In this document: piece by piece, positions 39,072 to 47,281 of the stretch
Layout of the letters: every line of letters starts with the position of its first letter
Numbering within the stretch: position 1 is the first letter of the stretch
NCBI RefSeq assembly: GCF_029238675.1
Contig: NZ_JAQWFR010000008.1
Span: 1-64,000 of the forward strand
Length of the DNA: 64,000 nt
Direction: 5' to 3'
Origin: Oceanicoccus sp.
GTDB taxonomy: Bacteria > Pseudomonadota > Gammaproteobacteria > Pseudomonadales > Dasaniaceae
Translations under genes and position numbers: made by a program
The notes under the pieces: generated by a model
The model's input: the letters and a program-made list of their open reading frames with translations, nothing else
Told to the model about the DNA's origin: nothing
Database searches by the model: none

Positions 39072-41648
39072 ATGACAGCCAAACACTACCTCTTCGAAGT
39101 CAAACCTAATATCCCACCCCAGCTAGCCAAGTTACCCCTGTTATCAAAAGATCTTATCTACAGCTGGAAAGAACCCATCAGGCAATTATTTATTCGACTT
39201 GACCCAGAGTTATGGGAACATTGCAGCCATAACCCCAGTGTATTTTTACGCCGTATTGAACAACATAAACTGGACAAGGCCGCCGTTGATGCTGATTACC
39301 TAACCGCATACCGGCAGACTGTTGAGTGGTACCGGCATTATCAGGACAGTAACGGGCCACCCAACCAGGATACCAACACCTTACTTAACCCCAAAAAAGA
39401 TTTAGTGGTTTATTTTTGCAGTGAGTTTGGTTTGCATGAAAGTTTACCGGTGTATTCCGGTGGTCTGGGCATTTTAGCCGGCGACCACTGCAAGGCAGCC
39501 AACGATATTTGTCTGCCCTTTATCGCCGTGGGCCTGCTATACCATCAAGGCTACTTCACCCAAACCATTGACCCCGATGGCAACCAAATTGCCACCAATA
39601 TTAATCACTATTTTGGTCATTTACCTATTAGCCTGCTAAAGGACGACAAGGGTAATGAGCTACATTGCGAGTTAAGCCTGAATGGCAGCAAGCTAACATT
39701 ACGATTATGGGAGGCAAAGGTTGGCCGCGTTAAATTATTATTGCTGGACAGCGATCTTGCTTGCAACCGGGAAGAAGACCGCAGCATTACCCGGCAGTTA
39801 TACGGTGACGGGGTGGACACCCGCATTAAACAGGAAATCGTACTGGGCATCGGCGGCGTTAAAGCCCTGCGTACATTGGGTCTGCAACCCAATATTTGGC
39901 ATATCAATGAGGGCCATGCTGCATTCCAGATTGTGCAGCGCTGCCTGGAAGGTGTCGAACAGGGTACGCCTTTTGATGCCGCCCTTGAATGGGTGGCAGG
40001 GTCTACGGTCTTTACTACCCATACCCCGGTCGCTGCCGGGCATGATAGTTTTAGTCGTGACACCATGGAAAACTATTTTGCCGAGATGGCCGAGCAGCTG
40101 GGTATCGAGTTTGAAACCTTAATGGCACTGGGCTATGCCAACGGCGACGACTCACCCTTTAATATGACCGCCTTCGCCCTGCGCGGATCGCGCTTTCATA
40201 ACGGTGTTAGTAAAATTCATGGCGGTATTGCCTCGGCTATGGAAAGTTATATCTGGCCGGAAGTCCCGCCGGAAGATAACCCGCTGGATTTTCTTACCAA
40301 CGGTGTGCATATCAATAGCATACTAGCAAAAAGATGGGCCGCCGTTTTTGACCAGCACTTATCTCTATGGCAACACCATCTATTGGATAAGGATTATTGG
40401 CAGTGTATCGACAATATTCCCAATGGGATTTACTGGCGCGCGCACCGGGCATTAAAATCGCAGCTGTTAAGCGTTGCCTGTAAGCGGCTAACGATTCAAC
40501 AACAGCGCAATGCCTGCAGCCTGGCCCTGCAAAAATCCAGTACCTGCCAGATAAAAAATACCGCCGGGGATATTCTGGTGCTGGGCTTTGCCCGGCGCTT
40601 TGCGACTTATAAGCGCGCCACCTTATTGTTTTCAGATTTGCCACGGCTGGAAAAAATTCTTAATAATCCAGAGCGTCCAGTGATCATTCTATTCGCCGGC
40701 AAGGCCCACCCCAGTGATGAACCGGGACAACAATTGATCCGGGATATTCACCAATTTTCCGAACGGCCGGAGTTTATCGGTAAAATTATTTTACTGGAAG
40801 GCTACGACCTGGCTCTGGCTCGCTATATGGTCGCTGGCTGTGACATCTGGTTAAACACCCCGGTTTATCCGTTAGAAGCCTGCGGCACCTCGGGGCAAAA
40901 GGCAGCCATTAATGGTGTGGTTAATCTTAGCATTATGGATGGCTGGTGGGCTGAGGGCTTTAATGAAAAGAATGGCTGGGGCATTGAACCCCATAGCGAT
41001 AAATACGGAGACGACTACCGAAACCAGCAGGAGGCCAGCGACCTGTTGGATATTATTGAAAATGAGGTGATACCGGCCTATTTTGAGCGGGATGATAGCG
41101 ACCTGCCTGTTGAATGGCTAAGGCTGTCCAAAGCATCGATGAAATCCTGTATTCCCCAATTTTCTGCCCAGCGTATGCTAATGGATTATATAGAAAAATT
41201 TTATCTGCCCGCGAAACGGCAAAACCAACGCCTGGGGAAAAATAAGCACTCGGCGGCGATCATTCTGGCACAGTGGAAACAACAGATACGTAGCTGCTGG
41301 CCCGGGGTTAAGGCCCGGGTCATTGAACAGTCCGCGCTGGGTATACATTATGGTGATAAATTATCGATAACACTGGGAGTGGATCTTAATGGCTTGTCAC
41401 CAAAAGATATTATTGTCGAATGCCTAAGCGGTTATCTGGATGCCACTAATGCTTTTCGTTTGGATACTAGCTATACCTTTAACGTCGAGTCAAAACCTGC
41501 CGCCGATACTGAAGCACCACAAGAAGTGGTTTATCGTCTGGAAATAGAACCGCAAAGCTCGGGTATTTACCATTACAAACTGCGCCTATATCCCTTCCAT
41601 GCCTTACTCAGCCATAACTTTGAAATGGGATTTATGCGCTGGCTGTAG
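39072..41648 (+). CDS. glgP: Alpha-glucan phosphorylase (858-residue type)
   Basis: It releases glucose-1-phosphate from glycogen or maltodextrin with PLP. It belongs to the distant class (TIGR02094-like) with an N-terminal DUF3417 domain (about 20-115). Features: FCSEFGLHESLPVYSGGLGILAGDH (about 116-139), INEGHAAF, FARRFATYKRATLLF and the PLP-lysine region LEACGTSGQKAAINGV. In the usual motif the residue after TSG is Met (GTSGMK); here it is Gln. The C-terminal 150 residues are extra beta-type sequence. A second phosphorylase of the same class is at 57.9 kb and is only distantly similar by eye, so the two may favour different glucans. Confidence 0.93.
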   Translation: MTAKHYLFEVKPNIPPQLAKLPLLSKDLIYSWKEPIRQLFIRLDPELWEHCSHNPSVFLRRIEQHKLDKAAVDADYLTAYRQTVEWYRHYQDSNGPPNQDTNTLLNPKKDLVVYFCSEFGLHESLPVYSGGLGILAGDHCKAANDICLPFIAVGLLYHQGYFTQTIDPDGNQIATNINHYFGHLPISLLKDDKGNELHCELSLNGSKLTLRLWEAKVGRVKLLLLDSDLACNREEDRSITRQLYGDGVDTRIKQEIVLGIGGVKALRTLGLQPNIWHINEGHAAFQIVQRCLEGVEQGTPFDAALEWVAGSTVFTTHTPVAAGHDSFSRDTMENYFAEMAEQLGIEFETLMALGYANGDDSPFNMTAFALRGSRFHNGVSKIHGGIASAMESYIWPEVPPEDNPLDFLTNGVHINSILAKRWAAVFDQHLSLWQHHLLDKDYWQCIDNIPNGIYWRAHRALKSQLLSVACKRLTIQQQRNACSLALQKSSTCQIKNTAGDILVLGFARRFATYKRATLLFSDLPRLEKILNNPERPVIILFAGKAHPSDEPGQQLIRDIHQFSERPEFIGKIILLEGYDLALARYMVAGCDIWLNTPVYPLEACGTSGQKAAINGVVNLSIMDGWWAEGFNEKNGWGIEPHSDKYGDDYRNQQEASDLLDIIENEVIPAYFERDDSDLPVEWLRLSKASMKSCIPQFSAQRMLMDYIEKFYLPAKRQNQRLGKNKHSAAIILAQWKQQIRSCWPGVKARVIEQSALGIHYGDKLSITLGVDLNGLSPKDIIVECLSGYLDATNAFRLDTSYTFNVESKPAADTEAPQEVVYRLEIEPQSSGIYHYKLRLYPFHALLSHNFEMGFMRWL

Positions 41649-41669
41649 AGTGGATTATAATCCACTGCT
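41644..41669. repeat. GTGGATT-AATCCAC palindrome after glgP
   Basis: The palindrome AGTGGATTATAATCCACT overlaps the glgP stop codon and runs into GCTGCCTCATAG. It shares that end with the inverted ends of the element at 34368-34844. Confidence 0.8.
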
Positions 41670-41702
41670 GCCTCATAGTTTTTCATAGGCAGGAAACAAG
41701 CT

Positions 41703-41805
41703 CGTCATTCCCGCGCAGGCGGGAATCTAGTACTGTAGATTTCCGCCTTGGCGGAAATAACAGCATAAGCATGCAGTCTGGATTCCCGCCTGCGCGGGAA
41801 TGACG
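41703..41805. repeat. Dispersed palindromic repeat between glgP and glgC
   Basis: This is a full-length copy with arms CGTCATTCCCGCGCAGG, the inner CTGTAGATTTCCGCC hairpin and AGCATGCAGTCTGG. It occupies most of the gap between two convergent genes. Confidence 0.9.
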
Positions 41806-41836
41806 AGCTTGGTTAGCTTAAAGGTCGAAACCACCT

Positions 41837-43123
41837 TTAACGAGCAAAATGCAAACTCTGCCCCAACATATCCGGCGTCACCAAAACAACCCCCTGCTCG
41901 GTCACATAATAACGTTCACTATCCTGCGCAAGGTCCTGACCAATCACCGTACCTGCTGGCAGCACCGCCCCTTTATCAATAACCGCCTTGCTAATTCGAC
42001 AGTACTCACCAATATGCACATCAGGCAGCACAACAGAATCCGTAATCATCGAATAGGCATCAAGCCTAACATTATTAAATAGCATCGAATGCACCACCTC
42101 GCCACCGGCAATAATACAGCCATCGGCCACCAAAGAATCCAGCGCACTACCCCGACGCTCATTATCATTAAACACAAATTTGCCCGGCGGCGCCTGCTCC
42201 TGATAGGTCCAGATGGGCCACTCTTTATCGTACAAATTGAGTTCCGGTGACACACCGATTAATTCCATATTGGCTTGCCAATAAGAATCCACCGTACCCA
42301 CATCCCGCCAATAAGCTTGCCGGCCCCTGGCACCATCGTAAAAGGGATAAGCAAAAACCCGATACTGATCAATCACACTGGGAATAATATTGAAACCAAA
42401 ATCATGTATCGAATTGGGGTTGTCGGCATCGAGAATTAATTGCTCTATTAAAAATTCCGTATTAAACACATAGATCCCCATAGACACCAAAGCCGCATTA
42501 TCCTTATCAGGCATGGGGATTGGCTGTTCCGGTTTTTCCGTAAAAGCCAGAATACGTTTATCGCTATTAATACTCATTACCCCAAAAGAACCAGCATCGG
42601 CAATAGGTACTTCAATACAACCCACGGTCAGGGCGGCACTATTTTCTACATGAAAAGCCAGCATGGGACCATAATCCATTTTGTAAACATGATCCCCGGC
42701 CAGCACTAAAACCAGCCCCGGGTTATGGCTGCGAATAATATCCAGATTTTGGTAAACCGCGTTGGCGGTGCCTAAATACCAGGAGTTCTCCAAACGTTGT
42801 TGCGCCGGTAATAACTCAATAAACTCGCCAAACTCACCGCGAAAAAACTGCCAGCCTTTTTGGATATGGCGTATCAAAGAGTGAGCTTTATATTGAGAGA
42901 TCACGCCAATCTGGCGTATATCGGAATTCACACAATTAGATAAAGGAAAATCAATAATCCGGTACTTGCCACCAAAGGGCACCGCCGGTTTTACCCGCCA
43001 GGTGGTCAAATCTTTTAACCGCGAACCGCGACCGCCAGCCAACACCAGCGCCAGGGTATCTTTGGTTAATTTGCTAACAAAGCGTGATTGATAGTTTGTC
43101 ACGACCCCGGCGTGGTTATCCAT
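41837..43123 (-). CDS. glgC: Glucose-1-phosphate adenylyltransferase
   Basis: It makes ADP-glucose, the donor for glycogen synthesis, and is the usual control point of the pathway. At 428 residues it shows ALVLAGGRGSRLKDLT (about 26-41), the substrate-binding KPAVPFGGKYRIIDF (about 46-60), LAGDHVYKMDY and FTEKPEQP. The left-handed beta-helix domain covers about 310-410. The first about 22 residues precede the nucleotidyltransferase core, as in regulated bacterial forms. It is divergent from glgB with an FNR-type box between; the box centre is 82 nt from this start. Confidence 0.97.
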   Translation of the reverse strand: MDNHAGVVTNYQSRFVSKLTKDTLALVLAGGRGSRLKDLTTWRVKPAVPFGGKYRIIDFPLSNCVNSDIRQIGVISQYKAHSLIRHIQKGWQFFRGEFGEFIELLPAQQRLENSWYLGTANAVYQNLDIIRSHNPGLVLVLAGDHVYKMDYGPMLAFHVENSAALTVGCIEVPIADAGSFGVMSINSDKRILAFTEKPEQPIPMPDKDNAALVSMGIYVFNTEFLIEQLILDADNPNSIHDFGFNIIPSVIDQYRVFAYPFYDGARGRQAYWRDVGTVDSYWQANMELIGVSPELNLYDKEWPIWTYQEQAPPGKFVFNDNERRGSALDSLVADGCIIAGGEVVHSMLFNNVRLDAYSMITDSVVLPDVHIGEYCRISKAVIDKGAVLPAGTVIGQDLAQDSERYYVTEQGVVLVTPDMLGQSLHFAR

Positions 43124-43198
43124 CGATTCCCCCGTCCATAGCTTCCCCTGTTCACCTTTATTCAGCGGTCATTAGCCGATATTTTTACCCAATAAATA

Positions 43199-43212
43199 TT
43201 GACGCTGGTCAA
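43199..43212. promoter_or_regulatory. FNR-type box in the glgC-glgB intergenic region
   Basis: TTGACGCTGGTCAA is a full consensus match. Its centre is 82 nt from the glgC start and 40 nt from the glgB start. The first distance fits activation at -41.5; the second would place the glgB transcript start near its ATG. Confidence 0.83.
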
Positions 43213-43245
43213 CTTGGGGATGTTTTAGGCCGTTAACTTAGCCGT

Positions 43246-45477
43246 ATGGTAAAAAAATCTACAGCATCCAGTAAACGACTAACCCCTCGGCAATTAAGCA
43301 AGGATATGCAACGGCTTACCGAGGGACGATTGCACGACCCGTTTATAGTACTGGGTAAACATTACATCGCTGATAACAGCATTATTCGCGCCTGGTTACC
43401 CGGGGCAAACAAGGTGCGGATAGAACATACGGATTTTAACCACTCCATTTTCCAGCGACCTGACTTAATCATGCAACGTATCGGGGAAACCGATCTATTC
43501 GAGTACAGCGGTTATGAAAATCTGCCACCACACTATCGGCTGCTGTGGCAAGATAAGCAGGGCCAAACGTTTAGCACGATCGACCCCTATAGTTTTGCTG
43601 CGCAAATTACAGACTTTGATTTACACCTGATCAAAGAAGGCAAACACCACAAAATTTATCAGGTACTGGGCGCTAACCATCGTGAGGTCGACGGGATTAG
43701 TGGCGTGCTATTTGCTACCTGGGCACCCAATGCCCAGCGGGTCAGTGTGATTGGCGATTTTAATCGGTGGAACGGTTTGCGCCACCCTATGCGCTGCCGT
43801 GGCAGTTCAGGTATTTGGGAATTGTTTATTCCCGAAGTGCGACCGGGTGATTGCTATAAGTTTGAGATTTGCCATCGGGATAGCGGCAAGCTGCTGCAAA
43901 AAATGGATATCTATGGCCAGCAGTTTGAGCTGCGCCCAAAAACTGCCTCGGTGATTAAAGCCAACAGCGATTACCATTGGCATGACCAGCTATGGCTGGA
44001 ACAGCGGCTACAACGTGACTGGCAGCATGGGCCAATGTCAATTTACGAATGCCATCTGGGTTCCTGGCGACGACATAAGCATGGTCAATGGTTAAATTAC
44101 CGCGAGCTTGCCGAACAGCTGGTCCCCTATATTCAATCCTTAGGTTTTACTCATATTGAATTACTACCCATCACCGAACACCCCTTTGATGGTTCCTGGG
44201 GTTATCAAACCCTGGGCTACTTCGCCCCTAGCAGCCGTTTTGGTGATGCCGATGACTTTCGCTATTTTGTGGACTACTGCCATCAACACCATATCGGTGT
44301 ACTGTTGGATTGGGTGGCCTCGCATTTCCCGAAAGATGATCATGGTCTGCGGGAATATGATGGCGGCCCCCTGTATGAATACGGAGATCCTTTAAAAGGT
44401 GAACACCAGGCTTGGGACACCCTGGTATTTGATTATGACCGCAATGAAGTCAAAAACTTTTTAATCGCCAATGCCCTGTTCTGGCTAGAAGAGTTTCATC
44501 TTGATGGTCTGCGCGTTGATGCGGTCGCCTCAATGTTATATTTGGATTACTCCCGCCCCGAGGGTCAATGGCAGCCAAATATCCATGGCGGTAATGAAAA
44601 TCTTGAAGCGGTAACGTTTTTGCAAACCCTCAATGAAAGGGTCCACCATAACCACCCTGGCGTGGTAGTGATAGCCGAGGAGTCCACTGCCTGGCCGCAG
44701 GTATCCAGCCCCACTTATCTGGGCGGACTGGGATTTTCCATGAAATGGAATATGGGTTGGATGCACGACACCCTGGAATATATGCAGCAGGACCCCATTT
44801 ACCGCCATTACCACCATGACAAGCTCACTTTCGGTTTACTCTATGCCTGGTCTGAAAACTTTGTCCTGGCCCTGTCCCACGACGAAGTGGTGCATGAGAA
44901 AAAATCGCTACTGGAAAAAATGCCTGGTGATAACTGGCAAAAGTTTGCCAACCTGCGCCTGCTCTATACCTACCTGTTCACCTACCCCGGTAAAAAATTA
45001 TTATTTATGGGCAGTGAATTTGCCCAGCGCAATGAATGGGACCATGACCAGAGTCTGGACTGGTCGCTGCTACAACACCAGTCTCACCGTGGAGTACAGC
45101 AGTTAGTGAGTGATTTAAACAAACTCTACTGCCAACAACCGGCACTGTATGCCGGTGATTTTTCTGAAGCTGGTTTTCAGTGGCTGGATTGCCATGATAG
45201 TGATCAATCGGTATTGAGTTATAGTCGTTATGGTGAGGGCCAACATATTATTGTGATAGTAAACTTCACCCCGGTACCAAGATACACTTATCGCATCGGA
45301 GTGCCAAAGGCCAGGCGCTATCGAGAACAGTTAAACTCCGACTCCAGTATTTATGATGGCAGCAATGTGGGTAATTGGGGGGAGGTTAAGGTCGATACCA
45401 TTCCATGGATGGGTTATGAGCAGTCTATTGCTCTTACCCTACCTCCTCTAGCAGGCCTGATATTGATACCAGAATAA
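43246..45477 (+). CDS. glgB: 1,4-alpha-glucan branching enzyme
   Basis: This GH13 enzyme introduces alpha-1,6 branches in glycogen. The 743-residue protein has an N-terminal N1 domain (about 30-120), a CBM48 module (about 135-235: [23 protein letters not shown]), the barrel with [16 protein letters not shown] (nucleophile Asp), VVIAEEST (acid/base Glu) and LSHDEVVH (third acidic residue). The C-terminal domain ends [12 protein letters not shown]. The length matches E. coli GlgB. No weak regions or breaks are seen. Confidence 0.98.
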   Translation: MVKKSTASSKRLTPRQLSKDMQRLTEGRLHDPFIVLGKHYIADNSIIRAWLPGANKVRIEHTDFNHSIFQRPDLIMQRIGETDLFEYSGYENLPPHYRLLWQDKQGQTFSTIDPYSFAAQITDFDLHLIKEGKHHKIYQVLGANHREVDGISGVLFATWAPNAQRVSVIGDFNRWNGLRHPMRCRGSSGIWELFIPEVRPGDCYKFEICHRDSGKLLQKMDIYGQQFELRPKTASVIKANSDYHWHDQLWLEQRLQRDWQHGPMSIYECHLGSWRRHKHGQWLNYRELAEQLVPYIQSLGFTHIELLPITEHPFDGSWGYQTLGYFAPSSRFGDADDFRYFVDYCHQHHIGVLLDWVASHFPKDDHGLREYDGGPLYEYGDPLKGEHQAWDTLVFDYDRNEVKNFLIANALFWLEEFHLDGLRVDAVASMLYLDYSRPEGQWQPNIHGGNENLEAVTFLQTLNERVHHNHPGVVVIAEESTAWPQVSSPTYLGGLGFSMKWNMGWMHDTLEYMQQDPIYRHYHHDKLTFGLLYAWSENFVLALSHDEVVHEKKSLLEKMPGDNWQKFANLRLLYTYLFTYPGKKLLFMGSEFAQRNEWDHDQSLDWSLLQHQSHRGVQQLVSDLNKLYCQQPALYAGDFSEAGFQWLDCHDSDQSVLSYSRYGEGQHIIVIVNFTPVPRYTYRIGVPKARRYREQLNSDSSIYDGSNVGNWGEVKVDTIPWMGYEQSIALTLPPLAGLILIPE

Positions 45478-45480
45478 GCT

Positions 45481-45506
45481 GTAGGGTGGATTACAATCCA
45501 CCCTAC
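45481..45506. repeat. GTAGGGTGGATT palindrome after glgB
   Basis: GTAGGGTGGATTACAATCCACCCTAC is a near-perfect palindrome 4 bp after the glgB stop codon and just before the convergent cbpM end. It lies where a bidirectional terminator would be, though it has no T run. Confidence 0.85.
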
Positions 45507-45513
45507 ATCACAA

Positions 45514-45807
45514 TCACAAACGCCGATCAACATAACGCCGCAGCAACCTTTGCAACTGCTGATTCTCCGCCCGCACCTGCTCCAACTCTTCCAATAAACT
45601 GATCGCAAGGGCAATACCCGCCCACTCAATATCAAGATCCCTATGCAAGCGAAAAGCCTTTTCCGCTATAGAGGCCATTTTCCTGTCAAAAAGCCAGGTG
45701 TCTGGAGATTCACCGCGGGGCTCTACAATACCCTCCTCCACTATATCAATAACGATTTTCGTGGGTAATTCCGTCACCTGACAAAAATTTTCCAAACTAA
45801 ATTGCAT
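45514..45807 (-). CDS. cbpM: Chaperone modulator CbpM
   Basis: CbpM is a small MerR-like inhibitor of the DnaJ-type protein CbpA. This 97-residue chain has VTELPTKIVIDIVEEGIVEPRG at the start, WLFDRKMASIAEKAFRLHRDLDIEWAGIALAISLLEEL in the middle (split here for reading: WLFDRKMASIA, then LHRDLDIEWAGIALA) and a C-terminal leucine-rich coiled coil. Its usual partner gene cbpA is not beside it; instead it follows an hsp20 gene by 21 bp. Either cbpA is elsewhere, or the protein serves another partner. A MerR-like orphan is a less likely reading. Confidence 0.88.
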   Translation of the reverse strand: MQFSLENFCQVTELPTKIVIDIVEEGIVEPRGESPDTWLFDRKMASIAEKAFRLHRDLDIEWAGIALAISLLEELEQVRAENQQLQRLLRRYVDRRL

Positions 45808-45828
45808 CGATTTATTTCTAGCTGCCAG

Positions 45829-46257
45829 CTACTGAACTTCAATCCTTTTCCTGTCGGGCATAGCTTCTTCTGATTTGGGCGCCTCCAGCGTCAGCACACC
45901 ATTTTTAAAGGATGCCTTAATATCCGCCTCACGAATTTCATGACCCAGATTAAAAGTGCGCAAATAACTACCCGCACGGCGCTCCCGGCGAAGCAGTCGC
46001 CCTTGCTTTTCTTCCGATTCCTCTTCAGCACTGGCCTCAATGGTCAGTACATTATTTTCAACAGTCACTGACAAATCATCTTTATCAATCCCCGGCAGGT
46101 CGGCAATAATTTCATAGTGGTCTGCCCTATCTCTTATATCCACTTTAGGGCTAAAAAATTCCGGGCTTTGCTGATTGGAAAGCGGCGAATAAAAACTATC
46201 AAAAAAATCGCCAAAATCACCAAAATCAAAAGCAGTGGTTCGTGGTAGTAAGCTCAT
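45829..46257 (-). CDS. Small heat-shock protein (Hsp20), second paralogue
   Basis: This is a 142-residue alpha-crystallin protein. The N-terminal arm is short and Phe/Asp-rich (FDFGDFGDFFDSFY). The crystallin domain begins at about 37 (FSPKVDIRDRADHYEIIADLPG) and ends NGVLTLEAPK, followed by KRIEVQ. It is close to the E. coli-type class A sHsps in pattern. An FNR-type box lies 71 nt upstream of its start, shared with the divergent focA-type gene. cbpM follows in the same direction. Confidence 0.95.
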   Translation of the reverse strand: MSLLPRTTAFDFGDFGDFFDSFYSPLSNQQSPEFFSPKVDIRDRADHYEIIADLPGIDKDDLSVTVENNVLTIEASAEEESEEKQGRLLRRERRAGSYLRTFNLGHEIREADIKASFKNGVLTLEAPKSEEAMPDRKRIEVQ

Positions 46258-46321
46258 AATGGTTTTCTCCTTAATGGTTAGACTGTAGTGAGGACTCTAA
46301 TCAACAATACCTCGGCAGATA

Positions 46322-46335
46322 ATGACCGACGTCAA
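46322..46335. promoter_or_regulatory. FNR-type box between hsp20 and the formate channel gene
   Basis: ATGACCGACGTCAA has one change from TTGAC-N4-GTCAA. Its centre is 76 nt from the channel start and 71 nt from the hsp20 start. For the channel gene a -10 like TCTAAT lies at 46358-46363, which fits a class II FNR promoter. Confidence 0.75.
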
Positions 46336-46404
46336 TTTTAACGACTTTTTTATATTTTCTAATAGCCACCTCTATCACATAATCAGCACCAAAAGGAGAT
46401 AACC

Positions 46405-47211
46405 ATGGACCCCGTTAATGATGCTTACTCACCCCAACAAATTGCCGAGCGCGTTAACAATGCCGGTGTTAACAAGGCCACACTTCCCGTTTTGCAAACC
46501 CTTACCCTTGGCATATTGGCGGGGGCTTTTATTGCCTTTGGTGCGATGTTTTATACACTGGTGATTACCGACAGCCTATTGGGCTTTGGGCCTACCCGGC
46601 TACTGGGTGGCATGGCTTTTAGTCTTGGCTTGGTATTAGTCATTATTGCCGGAGCGGAGCTATTTACCGGCAACAACCTCATCGTTATTGCCTGGGCTGA
46701 AAAAAAGATTTCCATTGATGTGCTGCTGGGACATTGGCTATTGGTCTATATTGCCAACCTTATCGGCGCACTGGGTAGCGCCGGGCTGGTCGTATTTTCC
46801 GGGATAATGAATAGCAATGAAGGTGCTGTAGCTGCAACCGCGATCAGTATTGCCGAACACAAAGTAGCCCTTAGTCCCCTGCAAGCCTTTGTGCGCGGAG
46901 TGCTGTGTAATACCTTAGTCTGCCTTGCCGTTTGGCTCTGTTATGCAGCGCATACTGTTAGCGGAAAAATCCTCGCCGTTGGATTCCCTATTACCGCCTT
47001 TGTCGCCTTGGGTTTTGAGCACTCCATCGCCAATATGTATTTAATCAGCAGCGTTATCTTTCAGGGTGACACATCCATTAGCTGGATGGATTTCGCCAAT
47101 AATTTAATACCTGTTACAGCAGGGAATATTATTGGCGGCAGTGTGTTGGTGGCGATGGTTTATTGGCTTTGTTATTTGTATAAGCCTGGTAAGAAAGAAG
47201 GTGGATTGTAA
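46405..47211 (+). CDS. Formate/nitrite transporter family channel (FocA-like)
   Basis: This pentameric inner-membrane channel carries formate or a related small anion. The 268 residues form six hydrophobic helices (about 33-60, 75-97, 112-135, 165-185, 193-215, 235-258). Family motifs include AGAFIAFGAMFYTL at about 35-48, GAELFTGNN (about 87-95) and NTLVCLAVWLCYAAH (about 168-182). The gene next door encodes a formate dehydrogenase, which points to formate as the substrate. The last codons and stop lie in a GTGGATT palindrome. Confidence 0.93.
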   Translation: MDPVNDAYSPQQIAERVNNAGVNKATLPVLQTLTLGILAGAFIAFGAMFYTLVITDSLLGFGPTRLLGGMAFSLGLVLVIIAGAELFTGNNLIVIAWAEKKISIDVLLGHWLLVYIANLIGALGSAGLVVFSGIMNSNEGAVAATAISIAEHKVALSPLQAFVRGVLCNTLVCLAVWLCYAAHTVSGKILAVGFPITAFVALGFEHSIANMYLISSVIFQGDTSISWMDFANNLIPVTAGNIIGGSVLVAMVYWLCYLYKPGKKEGGL

Positions 47212-47217
47212 TCCACC
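47200..47217. repeat. GTGGATT palindrome over the stop codon of the formate channel gene
   Basis: GGTGGATTGTAATCCACC is a perfect 18-bp palindrome apart from the centre; its TAA is the stop codon of the channel gene. It therefore supplies the Gly-Gly-Leu end of the protein. Confidence 0.85.
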
Positions 47218-47232
47218 AAACCGACCTTAAAG

Positions 47233-47246
47233 ATGACCGAGGTCAA
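47233..47246. promoter_or_regulatory. FNR-type box upstream of the formate dehydrogenase gene
   Basis: ATGACCGAGGTCAA has one change from consensus. Its centre is 42 nt before the ATG at 47282. It could drive the dehydrogenase operon separately from the channel gene. Confidence 0.7.
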
Positions 47247-47281
47247 CTTTAAATCCTGCAGTTTGGTGAGAATGATTCACT

